NCBI GenBank assembly: GCA_965656875.1
Contig: CBFHMJ010000043.1
Location: 124,001-188,000, forward strand
DNA: 64,000 nt
Source: CBFHMJ01 sp965656875
GTDB taxonomy: Bacteria; Pseudomonadota; Gammaproteobacteria; Enterobacterales; Alteromonadaceae
Direction: 5' to 3'
This document shows, in pieces, positions 36,609 to 45,881 of the stretch. The notes beneath the pieces were generated by a model, which was not told where the DNA came from, searched no databases, and worked only from the letters and a program-made list of their open reading frames with translations. Each line of letters starts with the position of its first letter. The first letter of the stretch is position 1. Position numbers and translations under genes: made by a program.

Positions 36609-36924
36609 GTAAATTTCCTCAATTGAGTGGGGTTAAGCCTCCATACATCCCATAGAACCGACTTTAAATACCTCAGGTAAAATTACCATCGTATTTGAAA
36701 GCACCCCGGCCTACGTGTCGATGTATGTGTGTTGTTAATCAAAAAGTCGTTTAAAATTTTATAGTTACATTTCCAACAAAAAGCCCTGGTTTACAATTTT
36801 TCTCCATGAGAAAATGCTTCCCAGTTTTTGACACTTTTCGTTTGCGAAAATGTGCGGCGCTTTATACCATAAACACCACTAAATGTACAACCAGAAACCA
36901 CTGGAAACTGATTAAGGATTTGCA
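36609..36924. other. Divergent promoter region between rpsB and map
   Basis: 316 bp. It contains the rpsB leader RNA at 36611-36720. Both promoters should lie in the AT-rich middle (about 36730-36880), but no clear -35/-10 pair stands out by eye. Confidence 0.6.
36611..36720 (-). promoter_or_regulatory. rpsB leader RNA (t44 / S2 autoregulatory motif)
   Basis: On the minus strand CCGGGGTGCTTTC is followed by GGGATGTATGGAGGCTTAAC and CCC, then the ribosome site GAGGAAA before rpsB. This matches the conserved t44/S2 leader of gammaproteobacteria, in which GGGGT pairs with ACCCC and S2 binds to repress its own translation. Edges are approximate. Confidence 0.7.
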
Positions 36925-37716
36925 TTGACTATCTCAATCAAAACGTCAGAAGAAATCGATAAAATGCGAGTCGCCGGCAAACTGGCGGCAGAAGTACTTG
37001 AAATGATTACCCCGCACGTAAAAGCGGGCGTTACTACCGATGAATTGGACAAAATTTGTCACGATTATATCGTTAATGAACAAAATGCCATCCCAGCACC
37101 ATTGAATTACCACGGGTTTCCTAAGTCTATTTGTACATCCGTTAACCATGTCATTTGTCATGGTATTCCATCTGATAAAAAACTGAAGGATGGCGATATC
37201 ATTAATGTTGATATCACCGTAATCAAAGATGGTTATCACGGCGATACCAGCAAGATGTTTGTTGTGGGCAAACCCTCAATCCTGTCAGAGCGCTTAATTA
37301 AGGTGACACAGGAATCACTTTATCTGGCCATAAAAATGGTTAAACCTGGTGTAAGACTTGGCGATCTGGGTGCTGCAATTCAAAAATATGTTGAAGAACA
37401 CCACTACAGCGTTGTTCGTGAATACTGTGGTCATGGTATTGGCGCAGAATTCCATGAAGATCCACAGATCCTGCACTATGGCAAAGCGGGAACGGGTGAT
37501 GTCATTAAAGAAGGGATGTGTTTTACGATTGAACCTATGGTCAATGCCGGTAAACGATACTGTAAAGTTCTGAAGGATAACTGGACTGTTGTCACTAAAG
37601 ATCGCAGCTTGTCTGCTCAGTTTGAGCATACTTTACTGGTAACAAAGAATGGTGTTGAAATCCTGACCATTCGCAGCGACGACACCATTCCTCATATCAT
37701 CGAACACGACAGCTAA
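36925..37716 (+). CDS. map: Type I methionine aminopeptidase
   Basis: Removes the initiator methionine after deformylation. The 263 residues keep all five metal ligands: two Asp in NVDITVIKDGYHGDTSKMF, His in GHGIGAEFHEDP, Glu in CFTIEPMVNAG and Glu in SAQFEHTLLVT. The start is TTG at 36925 with AAGGA six bases upstream; no ATG fits the family N-terminus (ISIKTSEEIDKMRVAG). It is divergent from rpsB, as is common, and followed by a terminator. Confidence 0.97.
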   Translation: MTISIKTSEEIDKMRVAGKLAAEVLEMITPHVKAGVTTDELDKICHDYIVNEQNAIPAPLNYHGFPKSICTSVNHVICHGIPSDKKLKDGDIINVDITVIKDGYHGDTSKMFVVGKPSILSERLIKVTQESLYLAIKMVKPGVRLGDLGAAIQKYVEEHHYSVVREYCGHGIGAEFHEDPQILHYGKAGTGDVIKEGMCFTIEPMVNAGKRYCKVLKDNWTVVTKDRSLSAQFEHTLLVTKNGVEILTIRSDDTIPHIIEHDS

Positions 37717-37719
37717 CAG

Positions 37720-37752
37720 AATGACTGGCTGTCATCCCGACAGCCAGTCATT
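37720..37752 (+). terminator. Terminator after map
   Basis: Perfect 13-base stem AATGACTGGCTGT/ACAGCCAGTCATT with a 7-base loop, three bases after the stop codon. No long T run follows. Confidence 0.75.
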
Positions 37753-37882
37753 ACAAATACGTCTAACCATATTCCAATCAATCTGATTCCTGTCGTGATT
37801 TGCCATCATCAACTATACAAATCTTGCCAACATCAGGTTAAACTCTCATGCACTTTTCGGCTCATCTTTCATTGGTTTAACT

Positions 37883-40525
37883 ATGGCCGCCCATCCTTTG
37901 ATCAACAGCATACTGCCATCCTCATTACTGGCTGACCTGAACGGTCCGTTTTCATTGGCTGGATTCCAACAAATCCAGGCCGATTTCCGACAATGGTTAT
38001 CCGATCACTTTGAAACATGGCCCGTGCCCATGCTGGTAAAAGCTCGCGCGCGATTTGTTGATTTGATGCTTAACCGGTTGTGGCAGCATTTTGATCTTGA
38101 TAAAGAGCCTGTCGCATTGATAGCTGTTGGCGGCTATGGTCGGGGAGAACTTCACCTCTTTTCCGATATCGATCTTCTCGTTTTATCACGAAAAGGGCTG
38201 AAAAAACCTGAACAAGAAAAGATAAGCCAACTTATTACATTGCTTTGGGATTTAAAGTTTGAAGTTGGTCAAAGTGTCAGGACACTGAAAGAAACCGTCT
38301 CATTAGCAAAAGATGACGTCACAATCGCCACCAATTTACTGGAAAAGCGATTTTTGGCCGGTGATGAAGAAATCTTCGAAGAATTAAAGCAAACCCTCGA
38401 AGATAAATTCCCCTGGTCTGAAAGAGATTTTTATCTGGCCAAACGTGAAGAACAAGAATCTCGCCATCGTCAGCACAAAGGTAGCGCCTATAATCTTGAG
38501 CCCAATGTCAAAGCAAATCCCGGTGGCCTACGAGATATTCAAACGATTGGCTGGGTGGCTAAACGTCACTTTCATACTAATACTTTTCAGCAACTGGTTG
38601 ATCGCGGCTATTTAACACAAGAAGAACGAGAAGAATTAATTGAGTGCCGTGATCTACTCTGGCACGTCCGTCTGGCATTACATATGGAAGCGGGTCGGGC
38701 TGAAAACAGACTTTTGTTTGACTACCAGCCTGGCGTTGCCAAACGACTTGGTTTTGGTTCCGATCCAAAACGCGCAGTAGCATCAATGATGAAGCGTCTG
38801 TTCAGGACAATACAACGTGTGATCGTCTTGAACCAAATGCTGTTACAGCATTTCGATTCGGAAATCTTAGGTAATAAGCCAGATGGAAAAGGACAACAAC
38901 TGGATGATGATTTCTACATCAATGGCAACTTGATATCAGCAACCGACAATCACACATTTTTTCAGCGTAAGAATTTCCTGAAACTGTTTTTACATGTTGC
39001 TGATCATCCTGAAATCACTGAAATTGAATCCTCAACAGTCAGACATTTACGTCAGGTGCGACGGCGTTTAATGGGGGACTTGCAAGATTACGATGTTTGC
39101 CAAAAATTGTTCGTACAAATTCTGAAGCACCCGAACAGTATGGCGAATGCTATTCCACTCATGCACAAACATGGCGTGTTATCCGCTTATCTTCCCCAGT
39201 GGCGAAATATCGTCGGTCAGATGCAATTCGACCTGTTTCATGCGTATACCGTAGACGAGCACACCAATCGATTATTGAAAAATCTACATCAGTATTATGC
39301 AGGAGAAACCGATCCTACCTTTCATCTTTGCTTCGATATCGCTCAGTCGTTTGATAAACCTGAATTACTTTATATTGCTGGCCTGTTTCATGACATTGCT
39401 AAAGGACGAGGTGGCGACCATTCCACCTTAGGTGCTCAGGATGTTACTGCTTTTATGCAAATGCATGGCTTCGAAGAGAGCGACACATCACTGGTTGCCT
39501 GGTTGGTTAAAAGTCACTTATTAATGTCTACCACTGCGCAACGAAAAGATATTCACGATCCAGATGTCATTAATCAATTCGCTCAAAAAGTAAAAAACAA
39601 ACGGTGCCTGGATTATCTGTATTGTCTGACCGTAGCGGATATCAGAGCAACCAACGACAATTTATGGAATGCCTGGAAAGCATCACTGTTAAGTGATTTA
39701 TATTTGTTCACCAGACATGCTCTTGCGAACGACTTTGATGCCCAGGATGAATTCAATGCGATTGGTGACACAAAACAACATGCTCTTCAGCTTTTACAGC
39801 AATCAGACATAGACATCGATACTGTGAATGCTTTATGGAAGCAATTTAAGGATGAATATTTTGCTTTTTATCGACCAGACCAAATTGCGTGGCAATGCAA
39901 ACACATCCTTGATCATGGTAGTAAAGGTCCACTCGTGCTGGTTAGTACGGACAATGATAGTGGTGGCACCCAGTTATTTGTTTACGTAAAAGATCAAAAT
40001 AACGCCTTTGCGAACATGGTTCAGGTCATCGAACAGAAAAAGCTGTCTATTCAGCATGCACAAATCAGCTCAAGCCGCGATGGATATATTCTCGATACGT
40101 TTGATGTACTTGGTCAGGATGGAAACACTGAATTAAATCAATCGACAATTGATAGTGTTAAACGAGGTCTGATAAAAGCACTGAGCGATGACAGGGCTAT
40201 TAAGCGAGTCCGTCGTCGAGCTTCGCGGAAAATCAAGCAGTTTAATGTCCAGCCTAAAGTCGAATTCCAGGTAGACAAACGGAAAAACCGAACCCGTGTC
40301 GATATTACCGCTCTTGATATCCCGGGGTTGTTGTCGGTGATCACGGATGTGTTCCAAAAAACCCGATGTCACATACATTCAGCTAAAATTACTACGATAG
40401 GCGAACGCGCCGAAGATTTATTTACTCTGACCAATCCTTCCGGTCAGGCGCTCACTGAGCAAGAAGAAACCGAATTAAAAGGGTTGCTGTTGCAACGTCT
40501 GGCATCAGAAACCGACACCGTATGA
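37883..40525 (+). CDS. glnD: Bifunctional uridylyltransferase/uridylyl-removing enzyme GlnD
   Basis: The glutamine sensor that uridylylates PII (GlnB/GlnK) in nitrogen starvation and removes UMP when glutamine is high. 880 residues: a nucleotidyltransferase domain with GGYGRGELHLFSDIDLLVL near 84-102, an HD domain with GLFHDIAKGRGGDHS near 505-520, and two C-terminal ACT domains (about 690-770 and 800-875). All catalytic motifs look intact. It is followed by dapD after 18 bp, so the two are probably co-transcribed, as in many gammaproteobacteria. Confidence 0.97.
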   Translation: MAAHPLINSILPSSLLADLNGPFSLAGFQQIQADFRQWLSDHFETWPVPMLVKARARFVDLMLNRLWQHFDLDKEPVALIAVGGYGRGELHLFSDIDLLVLSRKGLKKPEQEKISQLITLLWDLKFEVGQSVRTLKETVSLAKDDVTIATNLLEKRFLAGDEEIFEELKQTLEDKFPWSERDFYLAKREEQESRHRQHKGSAYNLEPNVKANPGGLRDIQTIGWVAKRHFHTNTFQQLVDRGYLTQEEREELIECRDLLWHVRLALHMEAGRAENRLLFDYQPGVAKRLGFGSDPKRAVASMMKRLFRTIQRVIVLNQMLLQHFDSEILGNKPDGKGQQLDDDFYINGNLISATDNHTFFQRKNFLKLFLHVADHPEITEIESSTVRHLRQVRRRLMGDLQDYDVCQKLFVQILKHPNSMANAIPLMHKHGVLSAYLPQWRNIVGQMQFDLFHAYTVDEHTNRLLKNLHQYYAGETDPTFHLCFDIAQSFDKPELLYIAGLFHDIAKGRGGDHSTLGAQDVTAFMQMHGFEESDTSLVAWLVKSHLLMSTTAQRKDIHDPDVINQFAQKVKNKRCLDYLYCLTVADIRATNDNLWNAWKASLLSDLYLFTRHALANDFDAQDEFNAIGDTKQHALQLLQQSDIDIDTVNALWKQFKDEYFAFYRPDQIAWQCKHILDHGSKGPLVLVSTDNDSGGTQLFVYVKDQNNAFANMVQVIEQKKLSIQHAQISSSRDGYILDTFDVLGQDGNTELNQSTIDSVKRGLIKALSDDRAIKRVRRRASRKIKQFNVQPKVEFQVDKRKNRTRVDITALDIPGLLSVITDVFQKTRCHIHSAKITTIGERAEDLFTLTNPSGQALTEQEETELKGLLLQRLASETDTV

Positions 40526-40543
40526 TTCAACACAGGAAAATCA

Positions 40544-41368
40544 ATGAACCAGTTAAAAGAAACCATCGAGTCAGCATTTGATAATCGCAACAACATCACA
40601 CCTGCAACCGTAGATGCTGATGTCAAACAAGCCATTGAACAATCACTGGCTTTACTTGATTCAGGCGAAGCACGGGTAGCAGAGAAAATTGCTGGTGAGT
40701 GGGTCGTCCATCAATGGCTAAAAAAAGCAGTTTTACTGTCATTCCGTATTTCAGACAACAAAATCATGCAAGGTGGCGATACCCAGTACTGGGATAAAGT
40801 AGCACTGAAATTTGCTGATTACACACCAGAGCAATTTAAGCAGGAAGGTATGCGCGTTGTGCCACCAGCAACCGTTCGTAAAGGTGTATTTATTGGCTCT
40901 GATGTCGTGTTAATGCCTTCATACGTGAATATCGGCGCTTATGTTGGTGAAGGTACTATGGTTGATACCTGGGCTACCGTCGGCTCATGTGCGCAAATTG
41001 GAAAAAATGTTCACCTGTCTGGTGGCGTTGGTATCGGTGGTGTACTGGAACCACTTCAGGCAAATCCAACCATTATTGAAGACAACTGCTTCATTGGTGC
41101 TCGTTCAGAAATAGTTGAAGGCGTTATCGTTGAAGAAGGCGCTGTCATCTCAATGGGTGTTTACATCGGCCAAAGTACACGTATCTTTGACCGCGAAACA
41201 GGTCAGGTTCATTATGGTCGCGTACCAGCAGGCTCTGTCGTTGTACCAGGCACCTTGCCATCAAAAGATGGTAGTCATAGTTTATATGCAGCAATCATCG
41301 TGAAGAAAGTTGATGCTAAAACACGCGAAAAAGTCGGCATCAATGCCCTTCTTCGCAGCGTTGACTAA
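40544..41368 (+). CDS. dapD: 2,3,4,5-tetrahydropyridine-2,6-dicarboxylate N-succinyltransferase
   Basis: Succinyl-CoA-dependent step of lysine and diaminopimelate synthesis. The 274-residue length is standard. The hexapeptide-repeat helix is visible at about 105-215 (VLMPSYVNIGAYVGEGTMVDTWATVGSCAQIG and beyond). The ribosome site AGGA precedes the ATG at 40544. It is the last gene of the map-glnD-dapD side and ends in a strong terminator. Confidence 0.97.
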   Translation: MNQLKETIESAFDNRNNITPATVDADVKQAIEQSLALLDSGEARVAEKIAGEWVVHQWLKKAVLLSFRISDNKIMQGGDTQYWDKVALKFADYTPEQFKQEGMRVVPPATVRKGVFIGSDVVLMPSYVNIGAYVGEGTMVDTWATVGSCAQIGKNVHLSGGVGIGGVLEPLQANPTIIEDNCFIGARSEIVEGVIVEEGAVISMGVYIGQSTRIFDRETGQVHYGRVPAGSVVVPGTLPSKDGSHSLYAAIIVKKVDAKTREKVGINALLRSVD

Positions 41369-41398
41369 ATTGCCTGTCAACACACAGAACACCAGATA

Positions 41399-41434
41399 TA
41401 AAAAAAGCGCTGATTGCTATCAGCGCTTTTTTTC
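41399..41434 (+). terminator. Terminator after dapD (bidirectional)
   Basis: Stem AAAAAAAGCGCTGAT/ATCAGCGCTTTTTTT with a 4-base loop. It also faces the convergent flavodoxin gene. Confidence 0.93.
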
Positions 41435-41472
41435 GAATATATTTACCGGGGTCAATTGACCTTTGCAACAAC

Positions 41473-41922
41473 CTACAGCTTAGTCGCCCAGTCTTCTGCC
41501 CACTCAACAGCAGCCACTTCCGGCTCCATCGTTTCACAAGCATCAATCTGTAAACGCTCACCAACACGTTTGCCCTGAAGCTCTTCAAGCAATTCGTCAA
41601 ACATACGGCCAGCCTGACAGTAAGTATCACCATAGCTGGTATCACCTAAAGCAATAACACCGAACTGCTTACCAGAAATCATTGCACCATCGTTCTTTAA
41701 CTGGAAAAACGTGCCTTCAAGGTTAGGTGGAACTTCACCCTGGCCCGTCGTTGAAGTAATTACCAGTAACACGTCATGTTCTTCATTGGTGAAATCTTCA
41801 ACGCTTGGTGCTTCACTTAGATATACGTCGAAGCCTTTCCCCTGAAGACTTTCAGATACCTGTTCACCTGCATACTGCGCGCCGCCGTATACAGTACCAA
41901 TCAAAATTGCAATTTTCTTCAT
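41473..41922 (-). CDS. yqcA: Flavodoxin (YqcA-like)
   Basis: A 149-residue FMN-binding electron carrier. The phosphate loop region GTVYGGAQYAGEQV is at about 8-21, the first FMN loop is TSTTGQGEVPPN near 58-69, and the second is LGDTSYGDTYCQAG. It lacks the long-chain insertion of classical flavodoxins. The order yqcA-truC-yqcC, here on the minus strand as yqcC-truC-yqcA, is conserved in gammaproteobacteria and supports the name. The ATG at 41922 has GAGGT six bases upstream. Confidence 0.9.
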   Translation of the reverse strand: MKKIAILIGTVYGGAQYAGEQVSESLQGKGFDVYLSEAPSVEDFTNEEHDVLLVITSTTGQGEVPPNLEGTFFQLKNDGAMISGKQFGVIALGDTSYGDTYCQAGRMFDELLEELQGKRVGERLQIDACETMEPEVAAVEWAEDWATKL

Positions 41923-42077
41923 GAAAAACCTCAAAAAAACTTAAAAGCGAACAAAACCTGTTCATTATCAGGCGAACTTACTCATTACTGAGTCCGCACT
42001 TTTAATTTGAATGACCACGAAGTATACGTGGTGTACACCCGTGCATAAACCTGAAATATAAAAATTTTCTAACTAAT

Positions 42078-42899
42078 TTATGCTGACTCATTGACCATTA
42101 ACGATTCACAATTAACATCAAGTTCTTGTAATACCTGAGCCCAGAATTCATCCCAGTCCAGGACAAACTGCATCGGTTCTTTCGAAACCGGGTGGTCAAA
42201 TTGCAGTTTTTGCGCCATCAACATTAATCGACGCATGGCGAAATGCTCTCTGAAAAACTTATTTTGTTTGCAATCACCGTGAGTGGTATCACCCAGAATA
42301 GGATGAAAAATATGCGCCATATGTCGACGTAACTGATGTTTTCTGCCGGTTTGAGGCGACAACTGAACCAGACTGTATCGCACCGTCTCATAACGTCCTA
42401 CTGGATAAGGTAATTCTGCTGTTGCCAGTGGTTTTACTTCTGTAATGGCATCCTGTGGTGCTTTATCCTGACGAGCCATCTTATCACTGCAAGCATCCAG
42501 CTCTTCTTTGAGTGGATAGTCAATAATCTGAGCGTTTGTCACATAACCTCGTACCAGTGCAACATAATGCTTCTTTACTTTTCGACTGGTAAATTGCTCA
42601 GTCAATATCCTGGCAACGTCACTGGATAACCCAAAGACCATTAAACCGCTGGTTGGTCTGTCCAGGCGATGAACCGGATAAACATATTGTCCTAACTGAT
42701 TTCGTAAAGTCTGAAGCAAAAAAACCGTTTCTCGCTTATCAATAAGTGAGCGATGAACCAGCATGGCAGGTGGTTTATCAACAACTACAATATGCTCATC
42801 CTGATAAAGGATCGGAATATGAATGGGATCAGCAATACTGGCATTACTCTCCGCTAATTCTATGGCCTCAGACACCTGTGTTTCTCGTGTTTTTACCAC
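42078..42899 (-). CDS. truC: tRNA pseudouridine synthase C
   Basis: Makes pseudouridine 65 in tRNA. 273 residues of the RluA-type fold. The catalytic aspartate is in VYPVHRLDRPTSGLMVFG near 76-93. Other family features are ILYQDEHIVVVDKPPAMLVHR and LLQLSPQTGRKHQLRRHMAH (here as YSLVQLSPQTGRKHQLRRHM). The start is uncertain: GTG at 42899 overlaps yqcC by 32 bp, while GTG at 42875 would overlap by 8 bp and gives a more usual N-terminus. It is translationally coupled to yqcC. Confidence 0.92.
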   Translation of the reverse strand: MVKTRETQVSEAIELAESNASIADPIHIPILYQDEHIVVVDKPPAMLVHRSLIDKRETVFLLQTLRNQLGQYVYPVHRLDRPTSGLMVFGLSSDVARILTEQFTSRKVKKHYVALVRGYVTNAQIIDYPLKEELDACSDKMARQDKAPQDAITEVKPLATAELPYPVGRYETVRYSLVQLSPQTGRKHQLRRHMAHIFHPILGDTTHGDCKQNKFFREHFAMRRLMLMAQKLQFDHPVSKEPMQFVLDWDEFWAQVLQELDVNCESLMVNESA

Positions 42900-43212
42900 T
42901 CAACAAAAAGTCGAATTCAGCAATTTTATCAATCAATGGGATAACATCGGCGCCCATGTGTTTGAATGACTCTTCTGCCATAGGACAGATTGCAATGCTG
43001 GCGGGTAATGCCGCTTTTGCATCAATCATTGCCTGCATACGTGGGATAAAAATGAATTGAATCCACTGAGAAAACGTCAACGTATCACAACAAAAAGGTT
43101 GTTGACTGGACAACGCTTCTGGGGAAGGTGTGCTTGACTCCCACATAAATAAGCGAACCATTTCATTTTTAATATCAAGTAGTAAGGCCGAAGCCTGAGC
43201 ATATTTATCCAT
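42868..43212 (-). CDS. yqcC: YqcC-family (DUF446) protein
   Basis: A 114-residue helical protein of unknown function. The family pattern is visible: LLLDIKNEMVRLFMWE, PSPEALSSQQPFCCDTLTFSQWIQFIFIPRMQAMID and the closing acidic/hydrophobic helix. It is the first gene of the yqcC-truC-yqcA unit, and its stop lies inside the start region of truC. The tight linkage suggests a role linked to tRNA modification, but none is proven. Confidence 0.9.
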   Translation of the reverse strand: MDKYAQASALLLDIKNEMVRLFMWESSTPSPEALSSQQPFCCDTLTFSQWIQFIFIPRMQAMIDAKAALPASIAICPMAEESFKHMGADVIPLIDKIAEFDFLLSGKNTRNTGV

Positions 43213-43379
43213 TGTTTGTGCCGTTCAACCACAGCGAAATAAACGCTTTCAACGTTTAAGACAACGTGGTTTGTCATCAGGTTTATATAAAAAGGCCGAT
43301 ATTATTGCCCGAATAATCATGATAGTCACTGCTAATCCCGTTATAATTCCCGGCAATCGACGTTAGCTTTAAACAAATC

Positions 43380-44432
43380 ATGCAACCATCTATTTCTACA
43401 ATCAGTGATTTACTCGACTCTGCCCAAACTCAGTGGCGGGTTTACGATATGGGACGAAAAATCAGCAAAATTTCTGCGGAAGAGTTTCGTCAGTTTGAAC
43501 ATACCAATACTCCGTGGCCCTCCCCTATTCAGCAAAAAGCTTTCTTTGCGGTGTTTTTTCACCATGCTAAGCAATCCACTCAACCATTTCTCTGGTTCTT
43601 AAATTTCGATTTAGATGAACAAGGCAAACTTCAACAAACCGGTCGGGACCATTTCATCTCTCTGGTACTTGAATCATTGGGTACTAACCTGACGGAACAA
43701 AATGAAGCGGGTGAACAACGACTGAAAGACACACCGTATATATTCACTCCTTCACAAAACAAGCTGGCCAGTCTGCACGCTCGTCTGAATGTAGAGATGC
43801 ACCGCACCGCCTCAACATATTATCCGATGGCCCAACAATATTTTCATGGCGAGTTGCCCGTAGAAAGTTGGGAAACGCTGGGAATTCAGGGAATTGCTGA
43901 CTTTACTCATCGTCTTAGCGAGAAATATAACAACAATTTAAATAGTGAAGCACTCAGCCGAATTTTACCGACTTTGCCCGCTGAGGTGACAGAACCTTTA
44001 TCTGAGATGTTAGAAAGTGTTGAGACGCCCACTCATTTGATTGAAAAACTGGCATACCTTGCGAGTAAAGCAATCAATGCAGGTGATTTTGACAGTGTAG
44101 CTCGCTATATCCGGTCTATGTCTGGTAGTAAAGGGCATGGCTTAAGACAGGAAGTGTTACGAAATGCTCTGGCAACTGATGGCGCAAATGCGACACCGTT
44201 TCTGTTGCTGATTGCCGCACGATGCTGGCATGATTTAACCGATGATTCAATTCGTCTCGCCTATCTTGATCAACTGGCACAAAATACGGAAGGACAAGCA
44301 TTTTTTAACGGAATTTTCGCTGACCTGGTTGCAATCCCGGTTTTAAGACATAAGTTACTAACTGACATTCGCAGCGAAAATCGTAGTAATATTCTTGCAA
44401 CAGCAATCGGTAAGTTATTTGGTCAGTCCTGA
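43380..44432 (+). CDS. DUF3549 protein
   Basis: A 350-residue protein of unknown function found in Pseudomonas, Oceanospirillales and relatives. Family hallmarks are the opening ISTISDLLDSAQTQWRVYDMGRKISKI, the block FLWFLNFDLDEQGKL and a long all-helical C-terminal half (about 200-350) that looks like a helical repeat scaffold. No signal peptide or catalytic motif is visible. It is followed by the DUF3301 gene after 79 bp in the same direction, a pairing common in this group. Confidence 0.87.
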   Translation: MQPSISTISDLLDSAQTQWRVYDMGRKISKISAEEFRQFEHTNTPWPSPIQQKAFFAVFFHHAKQSTQPFLWFLNFDLDEQGKLQQTGRDHFISLVLESLGTNLTEQNEAGEQRLKDTPYIFTPSQNKLASLHARLNVEMHRTASTYYPMAQQYFHGELPVESWETLGIQGIADFTHRLSEKYNNNLNSEALSRILPTLPAEVTEPLSEMLESVETPTHLIEKLAYLASKAINAGDFDSVARYIRSMSGSKGHGLRQEVLRNALATDGANATPFLLLIAARCWHDLTDDSIRLAYLDQLAQNTEGQAFFNGIFADLVAIPVLRHKLLTDIRSENRSNILATAIGKLFGQS

Positions 44433-44511
44433 TTTTAGATTGCTATTCAGTAAACAAGATAAACAGCCAACACTGCGAGCGATAATAACAACAATAACGA
44501 GGTAAGAACCA

Positions 44512-44814
44512 ATGGAAAACATTCTGATTACACTGGTTTTTGTCGCATTTGCCTGGCACTTCTGGTACCAGCGCAATTTATCTGAATATGCGATGACACA
44601 CGCGAAGCGGTACTGTGATGATATGAATTTACAATTTATGTCCGTCGCACGACATAAAACAGCATTAGTGATAGATAAACGCAGAGGTCTTGTTTGGAAA
44701 ACAACCTGGTGTTTTGAATTTAGTGGTGATGGTGAAAGTAAATATGACGGTGAACTAATTATGCTTGATCAATACCTGAAGCACATATCAACGCCTGTTT
44801 ATAAAACACTGTAA
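44512..44814 (+). CDS. DUF3301 small membrane protein
   Basis: A 100-residue protein with one N-terminal helix (ILITLVFVAFAWHFWYQ) and a basic, cytoplasmic-looking domain containing AKRYCDDMNLQFMSVARHK and the aromatic strand WCFEFSGDGESKYDGELIML. Function unknown. The ribosome site GAGG lies ahead of the ATG. It ends in a terminator shared with the convergent acetyltransferase gene. Confidence 0.85.
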   Translation: MENILITLVFVAFAWHFWYQRNLSEYAMTHAKRYCDDMNLQFMSVARHKTALVIDKRRGLVWKTTWCFEFSGDGESKYDGELIMLDQYLKHISTPVYKTL

Positions 44815-44818
44815 AGAT

Positions 44819-44842
44819 GAAGAGCTGGAATACCAGCTCTTC
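44819..44842. terminator. Terminator between the DUF3301 and acetyltransferase genes
   Basis: Perfect stem GAAGAGCTGG/CCAGCTCTTC with a 4-base loop between two convergent genes. The T tract is short. Confidence 0.75.
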
Positions 44843-44859
44843 AACAAATTATCGATTGA

Positions 44860-45552
44860 CTACTCCCCTCCCTGGCGATAACGGAATAATAATTTTCCGC
44901 TGACCGAACCAAACGATAGTTCGTCGATAAATTGATAATCTTCATTGCTGAAAAATTCCATATATTTGTCCAGCGTAACAAAAACACCGACGCCTTTTGA
45001 GTCAAGGCTCTCACTCACAATTGAGTCTACTGCCTTCATTAAATATTTACCTAAACCATGTTTCTGATGATTCGGATGAACAGCAATAAATGCCAGCATA
45101 TGGTAATGCTCTTCAGGAATTGTTTCCCGAATACGCTCTTCTTTTTCTAACATCTGTTTGGTACTCATAAATCCAGATGTCAGAAGCATTTTTAGTCGCC
45201 AGTGCCAGAATCGACCTTCGCCAATAACCGAACCGGGCGTCACAACACAGGCAACACCTAACATTCGATCACCCGCAAATAAGCCAACCATCGGCTCTTT
45301 AGCTTCCCAAAACGCATTTAATTCTTCTCGAATAGCAACCCTTAGCCGTTTATCATATTCAGGCTTGTCATGATTAAAAATCTCCATGAACAAAGGGTCA
45401 TCAAAGTAGGATTGATAAAGGAGGGAAGCGGCCAGTTTCAAGTCGTCTGCGGCCAGATATACTGCTTTTACATCTTCCGTATTTCCTGCACTGTCGATAT
45501 CCAGTTTCTCGTCAGTTTGTTGCTCGTTAGTTTCAGTCTGACTTTCCGTCAT
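44860..45552 (-). CDS. GNAT-family N-acetyltransferase
   Basis: A 230-residue acetyl-CoA-dependent acetyltransferase; acceptor unknown. The CoA-binding motif is in AFIAVHPNHQKHGLGKYLMKAVD (about 150-172), followed by the beta5-alpha4 region VFVTLDKYMEFFSNEDYQFID. The first 30 residues are acidic and probably disordered. Its layout (DPLFMEIF near 52, WHWRLKMLLTSG near 120) resembles the GNAT proteins related to fungal-type acetyltransferases of environmental bacteria. It is a single gene. Confidence 0.88.
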   Translation of the reverse strand: MTESQTETNEQQTDEKLDIDSAGNTEDVKAVYLAADDLKLAASLLYQSYFDDPLFMEIFNHDKPEYDKRLRVAIREELNAFWEAKEPMVGLFAGDRMLGVACVVTPGSVIGEGRFWHWRLKMLLTSGFMSTKQMLEKEERIRETIPEEHYHMLAFIAVHPNHQKHGLGKYLMKAVDSIVSESLDSKGVGVFVTLDKYMEFFSNEDYQFIDELSFGSVSGKLLFRYRQGGE

Positions 45553-45881
45553 AATTGTATCCGAATAGTTGATTATTCAATCAGGCTATTCGGTGCCCAT
45601 ACCACCTCACAAAAGGCACACTAACCCGATAAATAACTGTTTCTTATTATAATCACCGGGAATTGTCTCACTGCCTGATAAACCACGGTGATCAGCACAA
45701 TAAGTCTATTATTTCCCCGGTACAACGTGAAAAACAGCTTAACAGTACCAAACAGGAAAGCAAGAACCGTACTGGATAAACTTGTTAGCAACAATCCATA
45801 CTCCGCTGACAATAAAAAACCAACAACGGAGGTAACGTTGTCGGTTTTTACAGAATGTGTGTTCAGGGCCTGTATGTAATC
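45553..45881. other. Intergenic region between the acetyltransferase and DUF3192 genes
   Basis: 329 bp holding the terminator of the DUF3192 gene (45814-45849) and presumably the acetyltransferase promoter. A minus-strand frame at 45621-45812 has no ribosome site or family match and overlaps nothing conserved, so it is not called. Confidence 0.5.
45814..45849 (-). terminator. Terminator after the DUF3192 lipoprotein gene
   Basis: Stem AAAAACCAACAACG/CGTTGTCGGTTTTT with one mismatch and a 7-base loop. It lies about 33 bp beyond the stop on the minus strand, with a T run. Confidence 0.8.
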
